A stretch of DNA of 41,079 bases from JAPUIN01 sp041580375 (GTDB lineage: Bacteria > Acidobacteriota > Polarisedimenticolia > Gp22-AA2): positions 1 through 41,079 of the forward strand of contig JBFGDZ010000007.1 in the NCBI GenBank assembly GCA_041580375.1. The letters are read 5' to 3'. The translations under genes were made by a program, and so were the position numbers. Positions 22,874-32,070 of the stretch are shown here, one piece after another. The notes beneath the pieces are model-generated. The model was given only the letters and a program-made list of their open reading frames with translations. It was not told the DNA's origin and searched no databases. The stretch's first letter is position 1. The number at the start of each line of letters is the position of its first letter.

Positions 22874-23985
22874 CAGTGGCTCTTCTTCCCGAGCATCTTC
22901 TTGGGCGGCTGGGTGCGGGCCAGAAAGATGTTGCGCGCCTGGCGCCGCAGGATCTCGGGGACGTTCTTGTCGCCCTGAATGATCTTGAGATCGCGCGTGC
23001 CGAGGCGCGCGAGGAACGGCAGGGAGATGCCGGGCGGGGTCTTGGGGTTTCTCACGAGCGCATGCGCCACGGCGTACTTCTTTGTCCACTCCCGGTGCGA
23101 CCCGATGGTGCGGAGGACGTCCTCCGAGACGTTGCGCATGTTCGCGAACGAGCAGACCTCCTGCTCTCCCAACTTGGGGCTCTTGAGCACCTGCATGGCG
23201 ACCATTCTGGCCGTGTCCCGGATCAGGATGGCGCGCTCCTCGGCGCTGCCCTTCATCGCGAGATTCAGCCGCTCGGAGACGTTGAGCTTCATGATCTTCT
23301 GAAACGCCGGCGTGTTGCGCAGATCCTCCTCGAAGATCGACTCGATGTCGGGGAGATCGAGGGGGACGTCCTCCTCCGGCGGGACCTCGGGAAGCGGCTC
23401 CTCCGGCTCGGGAGCGGCGGCCGGCTCCGGGGCGGGCGCCTCGCGGACTTTCTCGTACTTGCGGCCGACGTAATCGCGTTCGAGCTCGTCCAGGCGGCGG
23501 CGATTGTCCGGGGACAGTTTCGGATTGTCCCGCAGCAGCGCGAGCAGGCGGGGATTGCTGATCACCCGCACCTCGTTCGTCACAATCAGACTGAGCGTCT
23601 CGGCGTTTTCTCCCATCGCCAGGTGTTCGAGAGCCGGATCGGGAGTGGACGGATGCGCGATCGCGATCTCCAGGGATCGGCCGGTCACCCGGCCGTGGCG
23701 GATGAAGTGATCGAGAACGAGAGGATCGCAGGCGGGATCCTTGAACAGGGAGAGGAGCGATTCGGACGTCTGCTTGTCCAGGGTGGCGCGCGCCTCGCCG
23801 GCGACCTCGGGGTCGGAATCCCGGAGCAGACAGATCTGGATGTAGAGGAGATCGTGAGCCGGGAGCGGCAGGGCGCCGCGCGCCGCCGTCAGGCGGATCG
23901 GCTTCGGCGCATCCGCCGCGAGGATCTTCGCGACCAGCGGGTGCCGGGACTCCGGCGGGGCGGCGGGCGCCGCTTCAGCGCTCAT
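22873..23985 (-). CDS. LRV/HEAT-like repeat protein
   Basis: A 370-residue soluble protein of helical repeats in two blocks split by a Pro/Glu-rich linker (about 184-215). Repeats include HPLVAKILAADAPKPIRLTAARGALPL at the N-terminus, then VLDHFIRHGRVTGRSLEIAIAHPSTPDPALEHLA. The C-terminal block carries LNVSERLNLAMKGSAEERAILIRDTARMV, SFANMRNVSEDVLRTIGSHREWTKKYAVAHALVRNPKTP and DKNVPEILRRQARNIF. This resembles leucine-rich-repeat-variant proteins. I recognise no catalytic motif and assign no function. Its start overlaps the RodZ-like gene by 11 bases. The gene at 25256 encodes a protein with similar repeats, so the two probably share ancestry. Confidence 0.7.
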   Translation of the reverse strand: MSAEAAPAAPPESRHPLVAKILAADAPKPIRLTAARGALPLPAHDLLYIQICLLRDSDPEVAGEARATLDKQTSESLLSLFKDPACDPLVLDHFIRHGRVTGRSLEIAIAHPSTPDPALEHLAMGENAETLSLIVTNEVRVISNPRLLALLRDNPKLSPDNRRRLDELERDYVGRKYEKVREAPAPEPAAAPEPEEPLPEVPPEEDVPLDLPDIESIFEEDLRNTPAFQKIMKLNVSERLNLAMKGSAEERAILIRDTARMVAMQVLKSPKLGEQEVCSFANMRNVSEDVLRTIGSHREWTKKYAVAHALVRNPKTPPGISLPFLARLGTRDLKIIQGDKNVPEILRRQARNIFLARTQPPKKMLGKKSH

Positions 23986-25147
23986 CGGATCCCCGTCGCC
24001 GCGGCCGGCAGGCGCGGCTGTAATCGTCGATGCGCAACGTGTAGCCGTAGACGCGCTGACCCGCCTCGCCGAGCGGCGGGCAGGAGCGATCGTTGACCCA
24101 CAGGCGCACGGCCGCGGCGTCGGTGGCGCTCACCCGGATCGACTCGTTGCACGTCATCTCCTCCTCGTCACCGGACCGCATCACCCAGTTGATCGATTCC
24201 TCGCCGTCGCAAAAGACGTGAACCCAGGTCCGCCCGCGTGTCTTCAGCCGCAGATTCATCGGCTCCGGGCGATCGATGATCGCGGCGGCCGGGGCGGGCG
24301 GGACGGAGGGCTCCGTCGGGGCTTCCCTCGGGGGCTCGCGGGCTCCACCCGGGTCCGGCGACGCGCCCGGAGAGGCGGCCGGCTCCCGGGTCGCGGGCCG
24401 ACCCGAGGAAACCGTGGACACGCGGGCGGTCCGGGCCGCCTCCGGTCCGCCGCCGGATCCGACTGCGGGCTCGCCGGGCGGTTCCGCTGTCGTCGCCGGA
24501 TCGATCGCTGCTGCGGTCGGCTCGGTCCCGGCGCGGGCATCGCCCGCCGGCTCCGGAGGATGCGTCGGGGGCCCCGGCATGAACACCCCGAGGACGGCGA
24601 ACACGAGGCTGACGGCGGCGATGAGGCCGAAGACGAGCGCGAGCCCTCGGGTGGGGCGAGCGGGCTCCGCACCGCCCGTGGGGGACGCTGCGGACTCCTC
24701 CACGGACGCCGTCGGGGCCTCGACGCGGGGAGGCGGGGCCTGGTCGCGCATCCCGTCCCGCTCCGTCGAGGAATGGGGCGCGGGAGGGGCCGTGGCGGGA
24801 AGGGAGGCGTTCTCCGCGCGTGCGACGTGTCCGAAAGGCTCGCGACGCCTCGGAGACTCCGCCGGGCGATGGATGCCGGACGGGGCGGGCGCGGGCCGGC
24901 CCCTGTCGTCCTTGACGGCGATCTCGTCCAGGTAGGCATCGACCATGTCCTCCGCGTCGAGACCGACGTACCCAGCGTAGGCCCGGATGAATCCCTTGTT
25001 GAAAAGGCCTCCGGGCAGGATCTCGAACCGGTTCTGCTCCAGAGCCTCGAGATACCGGATGTTGATCTTCGTGGCGTCGGAGATCTCCCGCAGGGTGATC
25101 TCGCGCATCTCGCGCTCGCGCCTCAGGGTCTCGCCGAAGCTCGCCAT
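23975..25147 (-). CDS. RodZ-like HTH/membrane protein with DUF4115
   Basis: A 390-residue protein. Residues 1-77 form a helix-turn-helix of the RodZ type (FGETLRREREMREITLREI, ATKINIRYLEALEQNRFEIL, FNKGFIRAYAGYVGLDAEDMVDAYLDE). A Pro/Ala-rich linker leads to one membrane span (about 167-191), then a long disordered Pro/Thr-rich stretch and a C-terminal DUF4115 domain (about 305-385). RodZ ties MreB to the wall machinery and sets cell shape; this is inferred from domain order. ATG 25147 was chosen because the family begins exactly MASFGETLRRERE. Translation from the farther in-frame Met at 25234 would start inside the -35 box. It heads the minus-strand operon. Confidence 0.82.
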   Translation of the reverse strand: MASFGETLRREREMREITLREISDATKINIRYLEALEQNRFEILPGGLFNKGFIRAYAGYVGLDAEDMVDAYLDEIAVKDDRGRPAPAPSGIHRPAESPRRREPFGHVARAENASLPATAPPAPHSSTERDGMRDQAPPPRVEAPTASVEESAASPTGGAEPARPTRGLALVFGLIAAVSLVFAVLGVFMPGPPTHPPEPAGDARAGTEPTAAAIDPATTAEPPGEPAVGSGGGPEAARTARVSTVSSGRPATREPAASPGASPDPGGAREPPREAPTEPSVPPAPAAAIIDRPEPMNLRLKTRGRTWVHVFCDGEESINWVMRSGDEEEMTCNESIRVSATDAAAVRLWVNDRSCPPLGEAGQRVYGYTLRIDDYSRACRPRRRGSDER

Positions 25148-25205
25148 CGCCCCCGCGCCCGAAATCGTGCAACTCCTTGCGCCGCACGGACTTGGCCCGC
25201 AGTGA

Positions 25206-25234
25206 ATAATAAGGAAGGGGTGTGCCTTTGTCAA
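25206..25234 (-). promoter_or_regulatory. Near-consensus sigma-70 promoter
   Basis: TTGACA (25234-25229), a 17-nt spacer and TATTAT (25211-25206) give a perfect -35 at ideal spacing with five of six -10 matches. The start should be near 25199, about 50 nt before the RodZ-like ATG. It is the best housekeeping promoter in the window and should drive the whole RodZ-LRV-TPR-PP2C-peroxiredoxin operon. Confidence 0.75.
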
Positions 25235-25255
25235 ACAAGCGTAATCCCTTCCAGC

Positions 25256-26077
25256 TCAACGCTTTGAGCCGGACCGCCGGCCCCTGATGGAACGCTTCCT
25301 CGACGCTCCCACGGAGGCCTCCCGGGCACCTTCCTCGTTCAGCATCCGGCCGATCGCGACGCGCACGAGACCGGGGACGTGGGGGCTGGACGCGACCTCC
25401 TTCAGATCGCGCCGGGAGAGGTCCCGGATCATGCGAAGCGCCACCTGGGCGGGCGTCGCAGGATGGCGCGCGATCGCCTTCCGCACGGGCGGTCGCGCCG
25501 ACCAGCGGTGGTCCTCCGCCAGCACCTGGAGGATGGCGGAGGGGGTGCGGCGCCGTGCCGCGATCGCCAGGGCATCCTCCTCCACGAGGCGCGGGTTCTG
25601 AAGCAGGGCGCGGGACACCATCGGATTCGGATCGCCGCGCAGCGCGTTGATCACGCCGCGGCTGGCGATCCGCGCGAGGCTGATGCGCTCGCCGACCGCG
25701 AGCTCCTGGATCCGGATCGCGAGCACCCGCTCCGCGGTGCGCCGCAGGGGGGGCGACAGTCCTGGCCGATCGACGACCCGCGCCAGATCGCGCCACCACA
25801 GGTGGGAGACGAGATTCATGGCGATCACGCGGGGCGTCTTCGGATGCAGCACGATGGCGGCGCGGATCTCGTAGGTCTTCAGCCAGTCCCGGTTCTGGGC
25901 GACGCGCAGGATCTGCTGCGGCGTGACGCGGGGGTTCTTGAACAGGAGCGGCAGGAGGTCGGGCCCGAGCGCGGGATTCCCCAGCGCCCCGTCCAGAAAG
26001 GTCCGCGACGCTCCGGGCAGCGCCGCGGCCAGCGCCTCCGCGTGCGCGCTCCGGCCCTCCTCAAACGCGCTCGACAT
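25256..26077 (-). CDS. LRV/HEAT-like repeat protein
   Basis: A 273-residue soluble protein of short helical repeats: FLDGALGNPALGPDLLPLLFKNPRVTPQQILRVA, TYEIRAAIVLHPKTPRVIAMNLVSHL, DPNPMVSRALLQNPRLVEEDALAIAAR and ARHPATPAQVALRMIRDLSRRDLKEVASSPHVPGLV. The HPxTP and RDLK spacing matches the 370-residue protein at 22873-23985. The final ~25 residues are basic. No catalytic motif is visible, and I name no function. ATG 26077 is preferred; a GTG at 26104 is in frame but upstream of any repeat. It ends 22 nt before the -35 of the RodZ-like gene and 79 bp downstream of the methyltransferase stop, so it may be expressed separately from both. Confidence 0.7.
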   Translation of the reverse strand: MSSAFEEGRSAHAEALAAALPGASRTFLDGALGNPALGPDLLPLLFKNPRVTPQQILRVAQNRDWLKTYEIRAAIVLHPKTPRVIAMNLVSHLWWRDLARVVDRPGLSPPLRRTAERVLAIRIQELAVGERISLARIASRGVINALRGDPNPMVSRALLQNPRLVEEDALAIAARRRTPSAILQVLAEDHRWSARPPVRKAIARHPATPAQVALRMIRDLSRRDLKEVASSPHVPGLVRVAIGRMLNEEGAREASVGASRKRSIRGRRSGSKR

Positions 26078-26156
26078 GGTGTCAATGTATCGCCGCGGCG
26101 GCACGATCGCCAGCGGGCCGCGGCGCGCCGGGCGGGGATTCCGCGGCCGGCGCGGA

Positions 26157-28088
26157 CTACGCTTCGGCGCGATCCTCTGGCGCGAAGTCGTAGCCGAGCA
26201 CCTGCAGCACCTCGACCGCCGTCCGATAGCGCCCGAACTGGGGTATCAGGTAGGCGCCGGCGACGTCGTCGCGCACCTCCTCGAGCATCTCGCGCGCGAC
26301 CCGCACGCCCTCGCGGCGCTGCTCCTCCGGCGTCGGAGCGGAGGCCAGGCGCTTGCGGATCGGCTCCGGGATCTGCATGCCCGGCACCTCGTTGTGGAGG
26401 AACTCCGCGTTGCGGGACGAGGCCAGGGGACAGATCCCGACCAGGATCGGAAGTCCGAGCGACCGCGCGTCGCCGAGGAACCGGCGCAGGACGGCCGGAT
26501 CGTAGACCGGCTGCGTCATGACGAACTCGGCTCCGGCGCGCTTCTTCTCCTCCAGGCGGCGGATCTCCCGGGCGTAGTCGTGCGCGGCCGGCTCGGCCCC
26601 GCAGGCGAGGAGGAAGCCGGTGCGGTCGTCGATCGACTTGCCCGCCGGATCGACCCCGTGATTGAGCGAGTCGACAAGCCGCAGGAGGCCGACGGCGTCC
26701 AGATCGAAGACGGCCGTCGCCGCCGGGTAGTCGCCCATCTTCGGGGGATCGCCGGTGATCACGACGAGATTGCGGATGCCGAGCACCCAAGCGCCGAGCA
26801 GGTCCGAGTGCAGCCCGAGAAGATTGCGATCCCGGCAGCAGACGTGGAGGAGCGTCTCGACCCCGACCTCCTGCCGCATCGAGAGGGCGAGGGCGAGATT
26901 GCTCATCCGGACCGCCGCCCGCGGCCCGTCGGCGATGTTCACGACGTCGACCCCGGCCCGCTTCAGCATCGCGGCCGCCTTCAACGGCCTCTCGATTCCC
27001 AGCCCGGGGTCGGGATTGACCTCGACGCTGACGACGAACGACGCGGGGGCGGCCGGTGCGCTCCGGGCCCCGCCGGGTTCGAGTCGCTCCCTCACGACCC
27101 GGGCGATCTTCGCGCCGAGCGGCGACTTGCTCTCCATCGGGATCGAGGGAAGCCGGCGCACGGGGGCGGTGACGGAGGGGACCGGCATCGGCCGGGCGGC
27201 CGCGCGTCCGCCCGACATCATCGCGGCGGCGGCGGCGATCCGGGCGACGTGCGCCGCTCCCGTCCCGCAGCATCCCCCCACGAGCGCAGCTCCGCTCTGG
27301 TACAGGCGCCGCGCATAGACCCCGAAGTACTCCGGCGTCGACATGTAGATCGTGCGCTCGTCGAGACGGCGGGGCAGGCCGGCGTTCGGCTGGGCGCTCA
27401 CCGGCAGGCCCCGCCCGATCATCTCGCGCGCGATCTCGTACACGAACGCCGGCCCCTCGGCGCAGTTCACGCCGGCCACGTCGGCACCGCGATTCTTGAG
27501 GAAGTCGACCACGAGCGCCGGCGGCAGCCCGTCGATCAGGCGGCGCTCCTCGCTGAACGACATCTGGGCCACGATCGGTCCGTCGTACAGCGCCCGCGCG
27601 GCCGCGAGCGCGGCCTCCATCTCGCCGGCGTCGAGAAAGGTCTCGAGGACGAGGAGATCCACCCCGCCTTCCAGCAGGGCCTCCACCTGCTCCCTGAAGA
27701 CCGCCTCGAGCGCCCTGCGGCGCGCGTCGCCGAGGGTGGCGTACATCCTCCCGGTGGGGCCCACCGAGCCGGCGACCCAGGCCTCCCGCCCGGCTGCCTG
27801 GCGCGCCAGCCGCACGCCCTCCCGGTTGATGTCGCGCACCCGATCCTGGGCGCCGTAGCGCGCCAGCAGCTCGCGGTTGGCGCCGAACGTGTTCGACTCG
27901 ATCACGTGGGCGCCCGCCTCGACGTACTCGCGGTGGATCTGAAGGACGAGGTCGGGCCGCGCGAGGTTGGCCTCGTCGAACGACCGGTTGATGAAATACC
28001 CGCGCTCGTAGAGCTGCGAGCCCATGGCGCCGTCGCAGACGAGCGGCCCCGCCTTGAGGGCCTCGAGAAACGGCGTGTCGGTGAGCAT
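26157..28088 (-). CDS. Bifunctional homocysteine S-methyltransferase / 5,10-methylenetetrahydrofolate reductase
   Basis: A 643-residue fusion. The N-terminal half is a zinc homocysteine methyltransferase barrel: DGAMGSQLYERGY, ESNTFGANR, SFSEER and the three Zn cysteines C209 (GVNCAEGP) and C273/C274 (GGCCGTG). The C-terminal half (from about 350) is an MTHFR barrel: VSVEVNPDPG, NIADGP, HVCCRDRNLLGL, VVITGDPPKMGDYP and MTQPVYDP. Together they suggest reduction of methylene-THF and methyl transfer to homocysteine for methionine. The cobalamin module of MetH is absent, so the partner or methyl donor is open. A hairpin (GCGCCC 28091-28096 with GGGCGC 28101-28106) covers the Shine-Dalgarno GGGAGG and may modulate translation. 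Confidence 0.9.
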   Translation of the reverse strand: MLTDTPFLEALKAGPLVCDGAMGSQLYERGYFINRSFDEANLARPDLVLQIHREYVEAGAHVIESNTFGANRELLARYGAQDRVRDINREGVRLARQAAGREAWVAGSVGPTGRMYATLGDARRRALEAVFREQVEALLEGGVDLLVLETFLDAGEMEAALAAARALYDGPIVAQMSFSEERRLIDGLPPALVVDFLKNRGADVAGVNCAEGPAFVYEIAREMIGRGLPVSAQPNAGLPRRLDERTIYMSTPEYFGVYARRLYQSGAALVGGCCGTGAAHVARIAAAAAMMSGGRAAARPMPVPSVTAPVRRLPSIPMESKSPLGAKIARVVRERLEPGGARSAPAAPASFVVSVEVNPDPGLGIERPLKAAAMLKRAGVDVVNIADGPRAAVRMSNLALALSMRQEVGVETLLHVCCRDRNLLGLHSDLLGAWVLGIRNLVVITGDPPKMGDYPAATAVFDLDAVGLLRLVDSLNHGVDPAGKSIDDRTGFLLACGAEPAAHDYAREIRRLEEKKRAGAEFVMTQPVYDPAVLRRFLGDARSLGLPILVGICPLASSRNAEFLHNEVPGMQIPEPIRKRLASAPTPEEQRREGVRVAREMLEEVRDDVAGAYLIPQFGRYRTAVEVLQVLGYDFAPEDRAEA

Positions 28089-28135
28089 CCGCGCCCTCCC
28101 GGGCGCCGAAGCGAGCGCGGCGTGAGAATCAGGTG

Positions 28136-28210
<75 letters not shown>

Positions 28211-28238
28211 TTTCGATGGCTTCCGAGCGCCAGCGCGT

Positions 28239-28266
28239 ATCATAGCCGCTTCGGCCCCTTTTGCAA
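28239..28266 (-). promoter_or_regulatory. tRNA-Thr promoter
   Basis: TTGCAA (28266-28261), a 16-nt spacer and TATGAT (28244-28239) on the minus strand. The predicted start near 28231 lies about 21 nt before the mature 5' end. The element sits in the gap after the NosL-like gene. Confidence 0.55.
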
Positions 28267-28282
28267 TCCCGTCGGTCCGCGC

Positions 28283-28759
28283 TCAGCGGGGCGGGGGCGG
28301 TGCGTACTTTCCCGGGAGGTGCAGGCGCCCCCCGTGGACGCCGACGAAGGCTCGGGCGTCCGCCTCGCGGGCGAAGGCGATAAGGCTCGGCTGGCAGCGG
28401 TCGTAGCAGAGGTGCAGCGGCTGCTTCGCCTCGCTCACGATCGGCGGGTGGCGCAGGCAGGGGGTCTCGTCGCTGCCGTCCACGAGGTAGGCCGCGGCGA
28501 ATCGCAACGGCTCCTTCGTCGCGTAGTCCGCCACGCGGATCTCACGGACGGCGGCGCCGGACTGCTCCACGTAGTGGAGCGCGCATCGGGGACAGCAGGC
28601 GTGGATCGTCCGCCCGTCCTCCAGGACCAGTGTCGATCGGACCTCGGAGTGGATCTCCCGCTCGCAGACGGAGCAGCGGGGCGCGCCGGCCGGGCACGCC
28701 GCGAGAGCGGCGAGCAGGGCCAGGACGAGGCCCGCACGGAAGAAGGAGCGAGCGCTCAT
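28283..28759 (-). CDS. NosL-like copper-binding lipoprotein
   Basis: A 158-residue protein with a lipoprotein leader ending in LAALAAC (Cys at about 22). It has Cys-rich segments PRCSVCEREIHSEV, HACCPRCALHYVEQ and LHLCYDRCQPSLIAF, plus RFAAAYLVDGSDETPC. This is the outline of NosL, a Cu(I) chaperone lipoprotein, but no nitrous oxide reductase gene is nearby. As the last gene of the CusCBA operon, overlapping cusA by 4 bases (ATGA), it most likely handles copper or silver in the periplasm. The CPRC and CxxC pairs could bind the metal. Confidence 0.75.
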   Translation of the reverse strand: MSARSFFRAGLVLALLAALAACPAGAPRCSVCEREIHSEVRSTLVLEDGRTIHACCPRCALHYVEQSGAAVREIRVADYATKEPLRFAAAYLVDGSDETPCLRHPPIVSEAKQPLHLCYDRCQPSLIAFAREADARAFVGVHGGRLHLPGKYAPPPPR

Positions 28760-31700
28760 GGCGCGATTATATCTCCGCCCGGAGCCGCAGGCACGGCGGC
28801 GCCCCGCTTCATCTCGAAGCGCCACTTCCAGACCGCGTAGATCGCCGGGTAGACGAGAAGCTCCATCAGGAACGACGTGAACAGGCCCCCCACCATCGGA
28901 GCGGCGATCCGCTTCATGACGTCGGCCCCCGTGCCGCTGCTCCACATGATCGGCAGGAGCGCCGTGAACGTCGTCGCTACGGTCATCAATTTGGGGCGGA
29001 CGCGCTGGACCGCCCCGTGCAGGATCGCCTCGCGCAGGTCGTCGAAGGTGCGCATCGCCCCGCGGCGGACCCGCTCTTCGTACGCCAGGTCGAGGTAAAG
29101 GAGCATGAAGACGCCGGTCTCGGCGTCGACGCCGAGCAGCGCGATGATGCCGACCCAGACGGCTATGCTCATGTTGTAGTCGAGCGCCCACAGGAGCCAG
29201 ATGGCGCCGAGGGCGGAGAACGGCACGGCGAGGAAAATGATCAGGGTCTTCACCGTCGATCCGGTGTTCATGTGGAGCAGCAGGAAGATCACGAAGATCG
29301 TCAACGGCAACATCACCATGAGACGCTGGCGGGCGCGCTGCATGTATTCGTACTGGCCGGACCACACGAGCGCATAACCGGGGGGCAGGTCGATCTCGCG
29401 CCCAACGGCTTCCTTCGCCTCGCTCACATATGAGCCGATGTCGCGACCGCGCGTATCCAGGTCGACGTAGACGTATCCTGAAAGCATGCCGTTCTCGTCC
29501 CGGATCATCCCGGGTCCCGTCGTGAACCGGATGTCGGCGAGCTGGCCCAGCGGCACCTGCGCCCCCGACGGCGTCGGCACGATGACCGCCTGCAGGTCGG
29601 CGAGATTGTCGCGCCGCTCCCGCCCGTAGCGGAGGTTCACGGGGTAGCGCTCCCGCCCCTCGACGGTCGTCGTCACGTTCTCCCCGCCGATCGCCGTCAT
29701 GATCACCATCTGGACGTCGGCGATGGTCAGACCGTAGCGGGCGATCTCGCCGCGGCGCGGCTCGAAATCGACGAAATAGCCCCCCGCCGTGCGTTCGGCA
29801 TAAATGCTCCGCGTCCCGGGCAAATCCTGGAGGACCATCTCGATGTGCTCGCCGAGCCGCTCGATCGCGGCGATGTCGGGCCCCAGAATCTTGATGCCGA
29901 CCGGCGTGCGCACGCCGGTGCTGAGCATGTCGATGCGCGCCTTGATCGGCATCGTCCAGGCGTTCGTCACGCCGGGATAGCGCATGGCGCGGTCCATCTC
30001 GTCGATCAGGTCGTCCCACGAGATGCGATCGGGCCAGACGGTCCGGAATGGCGCGTGGAGCCAGCCGGGGAGACCGGAGTACCAGCGCTCGACGGGACGC
30101 CATTCATCCTCCGGCTTCAGGACGATGGTCGTCTCGATCATCGACAGTGGGGCGGGGTCGGTGGAGGTCTCCGCCCGCCCCGCCTTGCCGAACACGCGCT
30201 CCACCTCGGGGAAGGACTTCAACACCCGATCCTGGTGCTGCAGGAGCCTCGCGGCCCCCTCGATCGACAGCCCCGGCAGGGTCGTCGGCATGTAGAGGAT
30301 CGTTCCCTCGTTCAGCGGCGGCATGAACTCCGACCCGAGCTGCAGGTAGACTGGAATCGAGCTGATCACGAGAAGCGTCGCGATCACGATGACCGTTTTC
30401 CGGAACTTGATCACGGCGGTCGCCACGGGCGTGTAGATCCAGTGGAGGAACCGGCTGATCGGATGTTCCTCCTCCGGAAAGATGCGCCCGACGATCAGCG
30501 CGTTCGCCACACCCCGGAGCCATGCCGGCCGAAAGGAGAACCGCTTCATCCGGATGACGAAGGTCAGCAGCGCCGGCGTCAGCGTGATCGCCAGGACCGC
30601 CGCGATCGCCATCGACAGGTTCTTGGTGTAGGCGAGCGGCCGGAACAGGCGACCCTCCTGCCCCGCCAGGGTGAAGACCGGCATGAACGACACGGCGATC
30701 ACCAGAAGGGAGTAAAACGACGGCGGGCCGACCTCCTTCACCGCCTCGATGAGCGCCTCGCGGTGATCCCTCTTCCGGCCCTCCCGCTCCCAGACCTCCA
30801 GCTTCTTGTGGCAGTTCTCGATCACGACGATGGCGGCGTCGACCATGGCGCCGATCGCGACGGCGATGCCGCCCAGCGACATGATGTTCGAGCCGATCCC
30901 CATGAGGTGCATCGGGATGAACGAGAGGAGAACGGCGATCGGCAGCGTCACGATCGGCACGGCGGCGCTCGACAGATGCAGCAGGAAGATCAGGATGACG
31001 GCGCTGACGACGATCATCTCGAGCGTCAGCTCGTGGGTCAGGGTCTTGATCGAGCGATGGATCAGCTCCGACCGGTCGTAGGTGGTGACGATCTCGACGC
31101 CGGGCGGGAGAGACGGCTTGATCTCCTCGATCTTCTGCTTCACGCGATCGATCACGTCCAGGGCGTTCTCGCCGAATCGGATCACCACGATGCCGCCCGC
31201 CACCTCGCCGCGGCCGTCGAGCTCGGCGACACCGCGCCGCATCTCGGGCCCCAGGCTCACCGTCCCGATCTGGCGCAGGAGGATCGGCGTGCCGCGGCCG
31301 TCCGTCCCGACCACCACCTGCTCGATGTCGTCGATGGAACGGATGTAACCGCGGCCCCGGACCATGTACTCGGTCTCGGTAAACTCGATCAGCCGGCCGC
31401 CGACCTCGTTGTTGCTCTGCCGCAGCGCCTCCGCGACCCGCGTGATCGGAACGTTGTAGGCGCGCAACGACTCCGGATCGAGAACGACCTGGTACTGGCG
31501 GACGAAACCGCCCACGCTCGCCACCTCGGCCACGCCCGGCACCGCCTGCAGCCAGTAGCGCAGGTACCAGTCCTGGAACGATCGGAGATCGGCGAGGCTG
31601 TTGCGCCCAGTCTCGTCCACGAGCGCGTACTCGAACACCCAGCCGACGCCGGTGGCGTCGGGGCCCAGCTCGGTCCGCACCCCCTCGGGCAGCCGGGGGA

Positions 31701-32049
31701 GGATCTTGCTGAGGTACTCGAGCGTCCGGCTGCGGGCCCAGTAAATGTCGGTGCCGTCCTCGAAGATGATGTAGACGTACGAGTATCCGAAGTCGGAGAA
31801 CCCGCGGATGTCCTTGACCCTTGGCGCGCCGAGCAGCGCGGTGACGATCGGGTAGGTGACCTGATCCTCGATGATGTCCGGGCTCCGGTCCCAGCGCGAG
31901 TAGACGATCACCTGCGTATCGGACAGGTCCGGGATGGCGTCGAGCGGGACGCTCTTGAGCGCGTACAGGGCCCCGAAGCAGGCTGCGGCCGTCACCAGCA
32001 GGACGATGAAGCGATTCCGGGCGCAGAAGTCGATGATCCGCTCGATCAT
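28756..32049 (-). CDS. cusA: CusA-type heavy-metal RND efflux pump
   Basis: A 1097-residue inner-membrane pump of full HME-RND length with twelve expected membrane spans. The N-terminus (MIERIIDFCARNRF) and the early VPLDAIPDLSDTQVIVYSRW are typical. The TM4 proton-relay segment reads AVAIGAMVDAAIVVIENCHK, the CusA form; CzcA has a DFG version there. Substrate is therefore probably Cu(I)/Ag(I). It works with the CusB adaptor 21 nt upstream and the CusC channel. The gene overlaps the NosL-like gene at its end. Full length and intact, with no frame break. Confidence 0.93.
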   Translation of the reverse strand: MIERIIDFCARNRFIVLLVTAAACFGALYALKSVPLDAIPDLSDTQVIVYSRWDRSPDIIEDQVTYPIVTALLGAPRVKDIRGFSDFGYSYVYIIFEDGTDIYWARSRTLEYLSKILPRLPEGVRTELGPDATGVGWVFEYALVDETGRNSLADLRSFQDWYLRYWLQAVPGVAEVASVGGFVRQYQVVLDPESLRAYNVPITRVAEALRQSNNEVGGRLIEFTETEYMVRGRGYIRSIDDIEQVVVGTDGRGTPILLRQIGTVSLGPEMRRGVAELDGRGEVAGGIVVIRFGENALDVIDRVKQKIEEIKPSLPPGVEIVTTYDRSELIHRSIKTLTHELTLEMIVVSAVILIFLLHLSSAAVPIVTLPIAVLLSFIPMHLMGIGSNIMSLGGIAVAIGAMVDAAIVVIENCHKKLEVWEREGRKRDHREALIEAVKEVGPPSFYSLLVIAVSFMPVFTLAGQEGRLFRPLAYTKNLSMAIAAVLAITLTPALLTFVIRMKRFSFRPAWLRGVANALIVGRIFPEEEHPISRFLHWIYTPVATAVIKFRKTVIVIATLLVISSIPVYLQLGSEFMPPLNEGTILYMPTTLPGLSIEGAARLLQHQDRVLKSFPEVERVFGKAGRAETSTDPAPLSMIETTIVLKPEDEWRPVERWYSGLPGWLHAPFRTVWPDRISWDDLIDEMDRAMRYPGVTNAWTMPIKARIDMLSTGVRTPVGIKILGPDIAAIERLGEHIEMVLQDLPGTRSIYAERTAGGYFVDFEPRRGEIARYGLTIADVQMVIMTAIGGENVTTTVEGRERYPVNLRYGRERRDNLADLQAVIVPTPSGAQVPLGQLADIRFTTGPGMIRDENGMLSGYVYVDLDTRGRDIGSYVSEAKEAVGREIDLPPGYALVWSGQYEYMQRARQRLMVMLPLTIFVIFLLLHMNTGSTVKTLIIFLAVPFSALGAIWLLWALDYNMSIAVWVGIIALLGVDAETGVFMLLYLDLAYEERVRRGAMRTFDDLREAILHGAVQRVRPKLMTVATTFTALLPIMWSSGTGADVMKRIAAPMVGGLFTSFLMELLVYPAIYAVWKWRFEMKRGAAVPAAPGGDIIAP

Positions 32050-32070
32050 GATCGGCCTCCGACCACCGTC

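Noticed and set aside
25148..25234. Longer RodZ-like start from the Met codon at 25234
   Set aside because: It would begin inside the -35 box of a near-consensus promoter; the family N-terminus begins at 25147.
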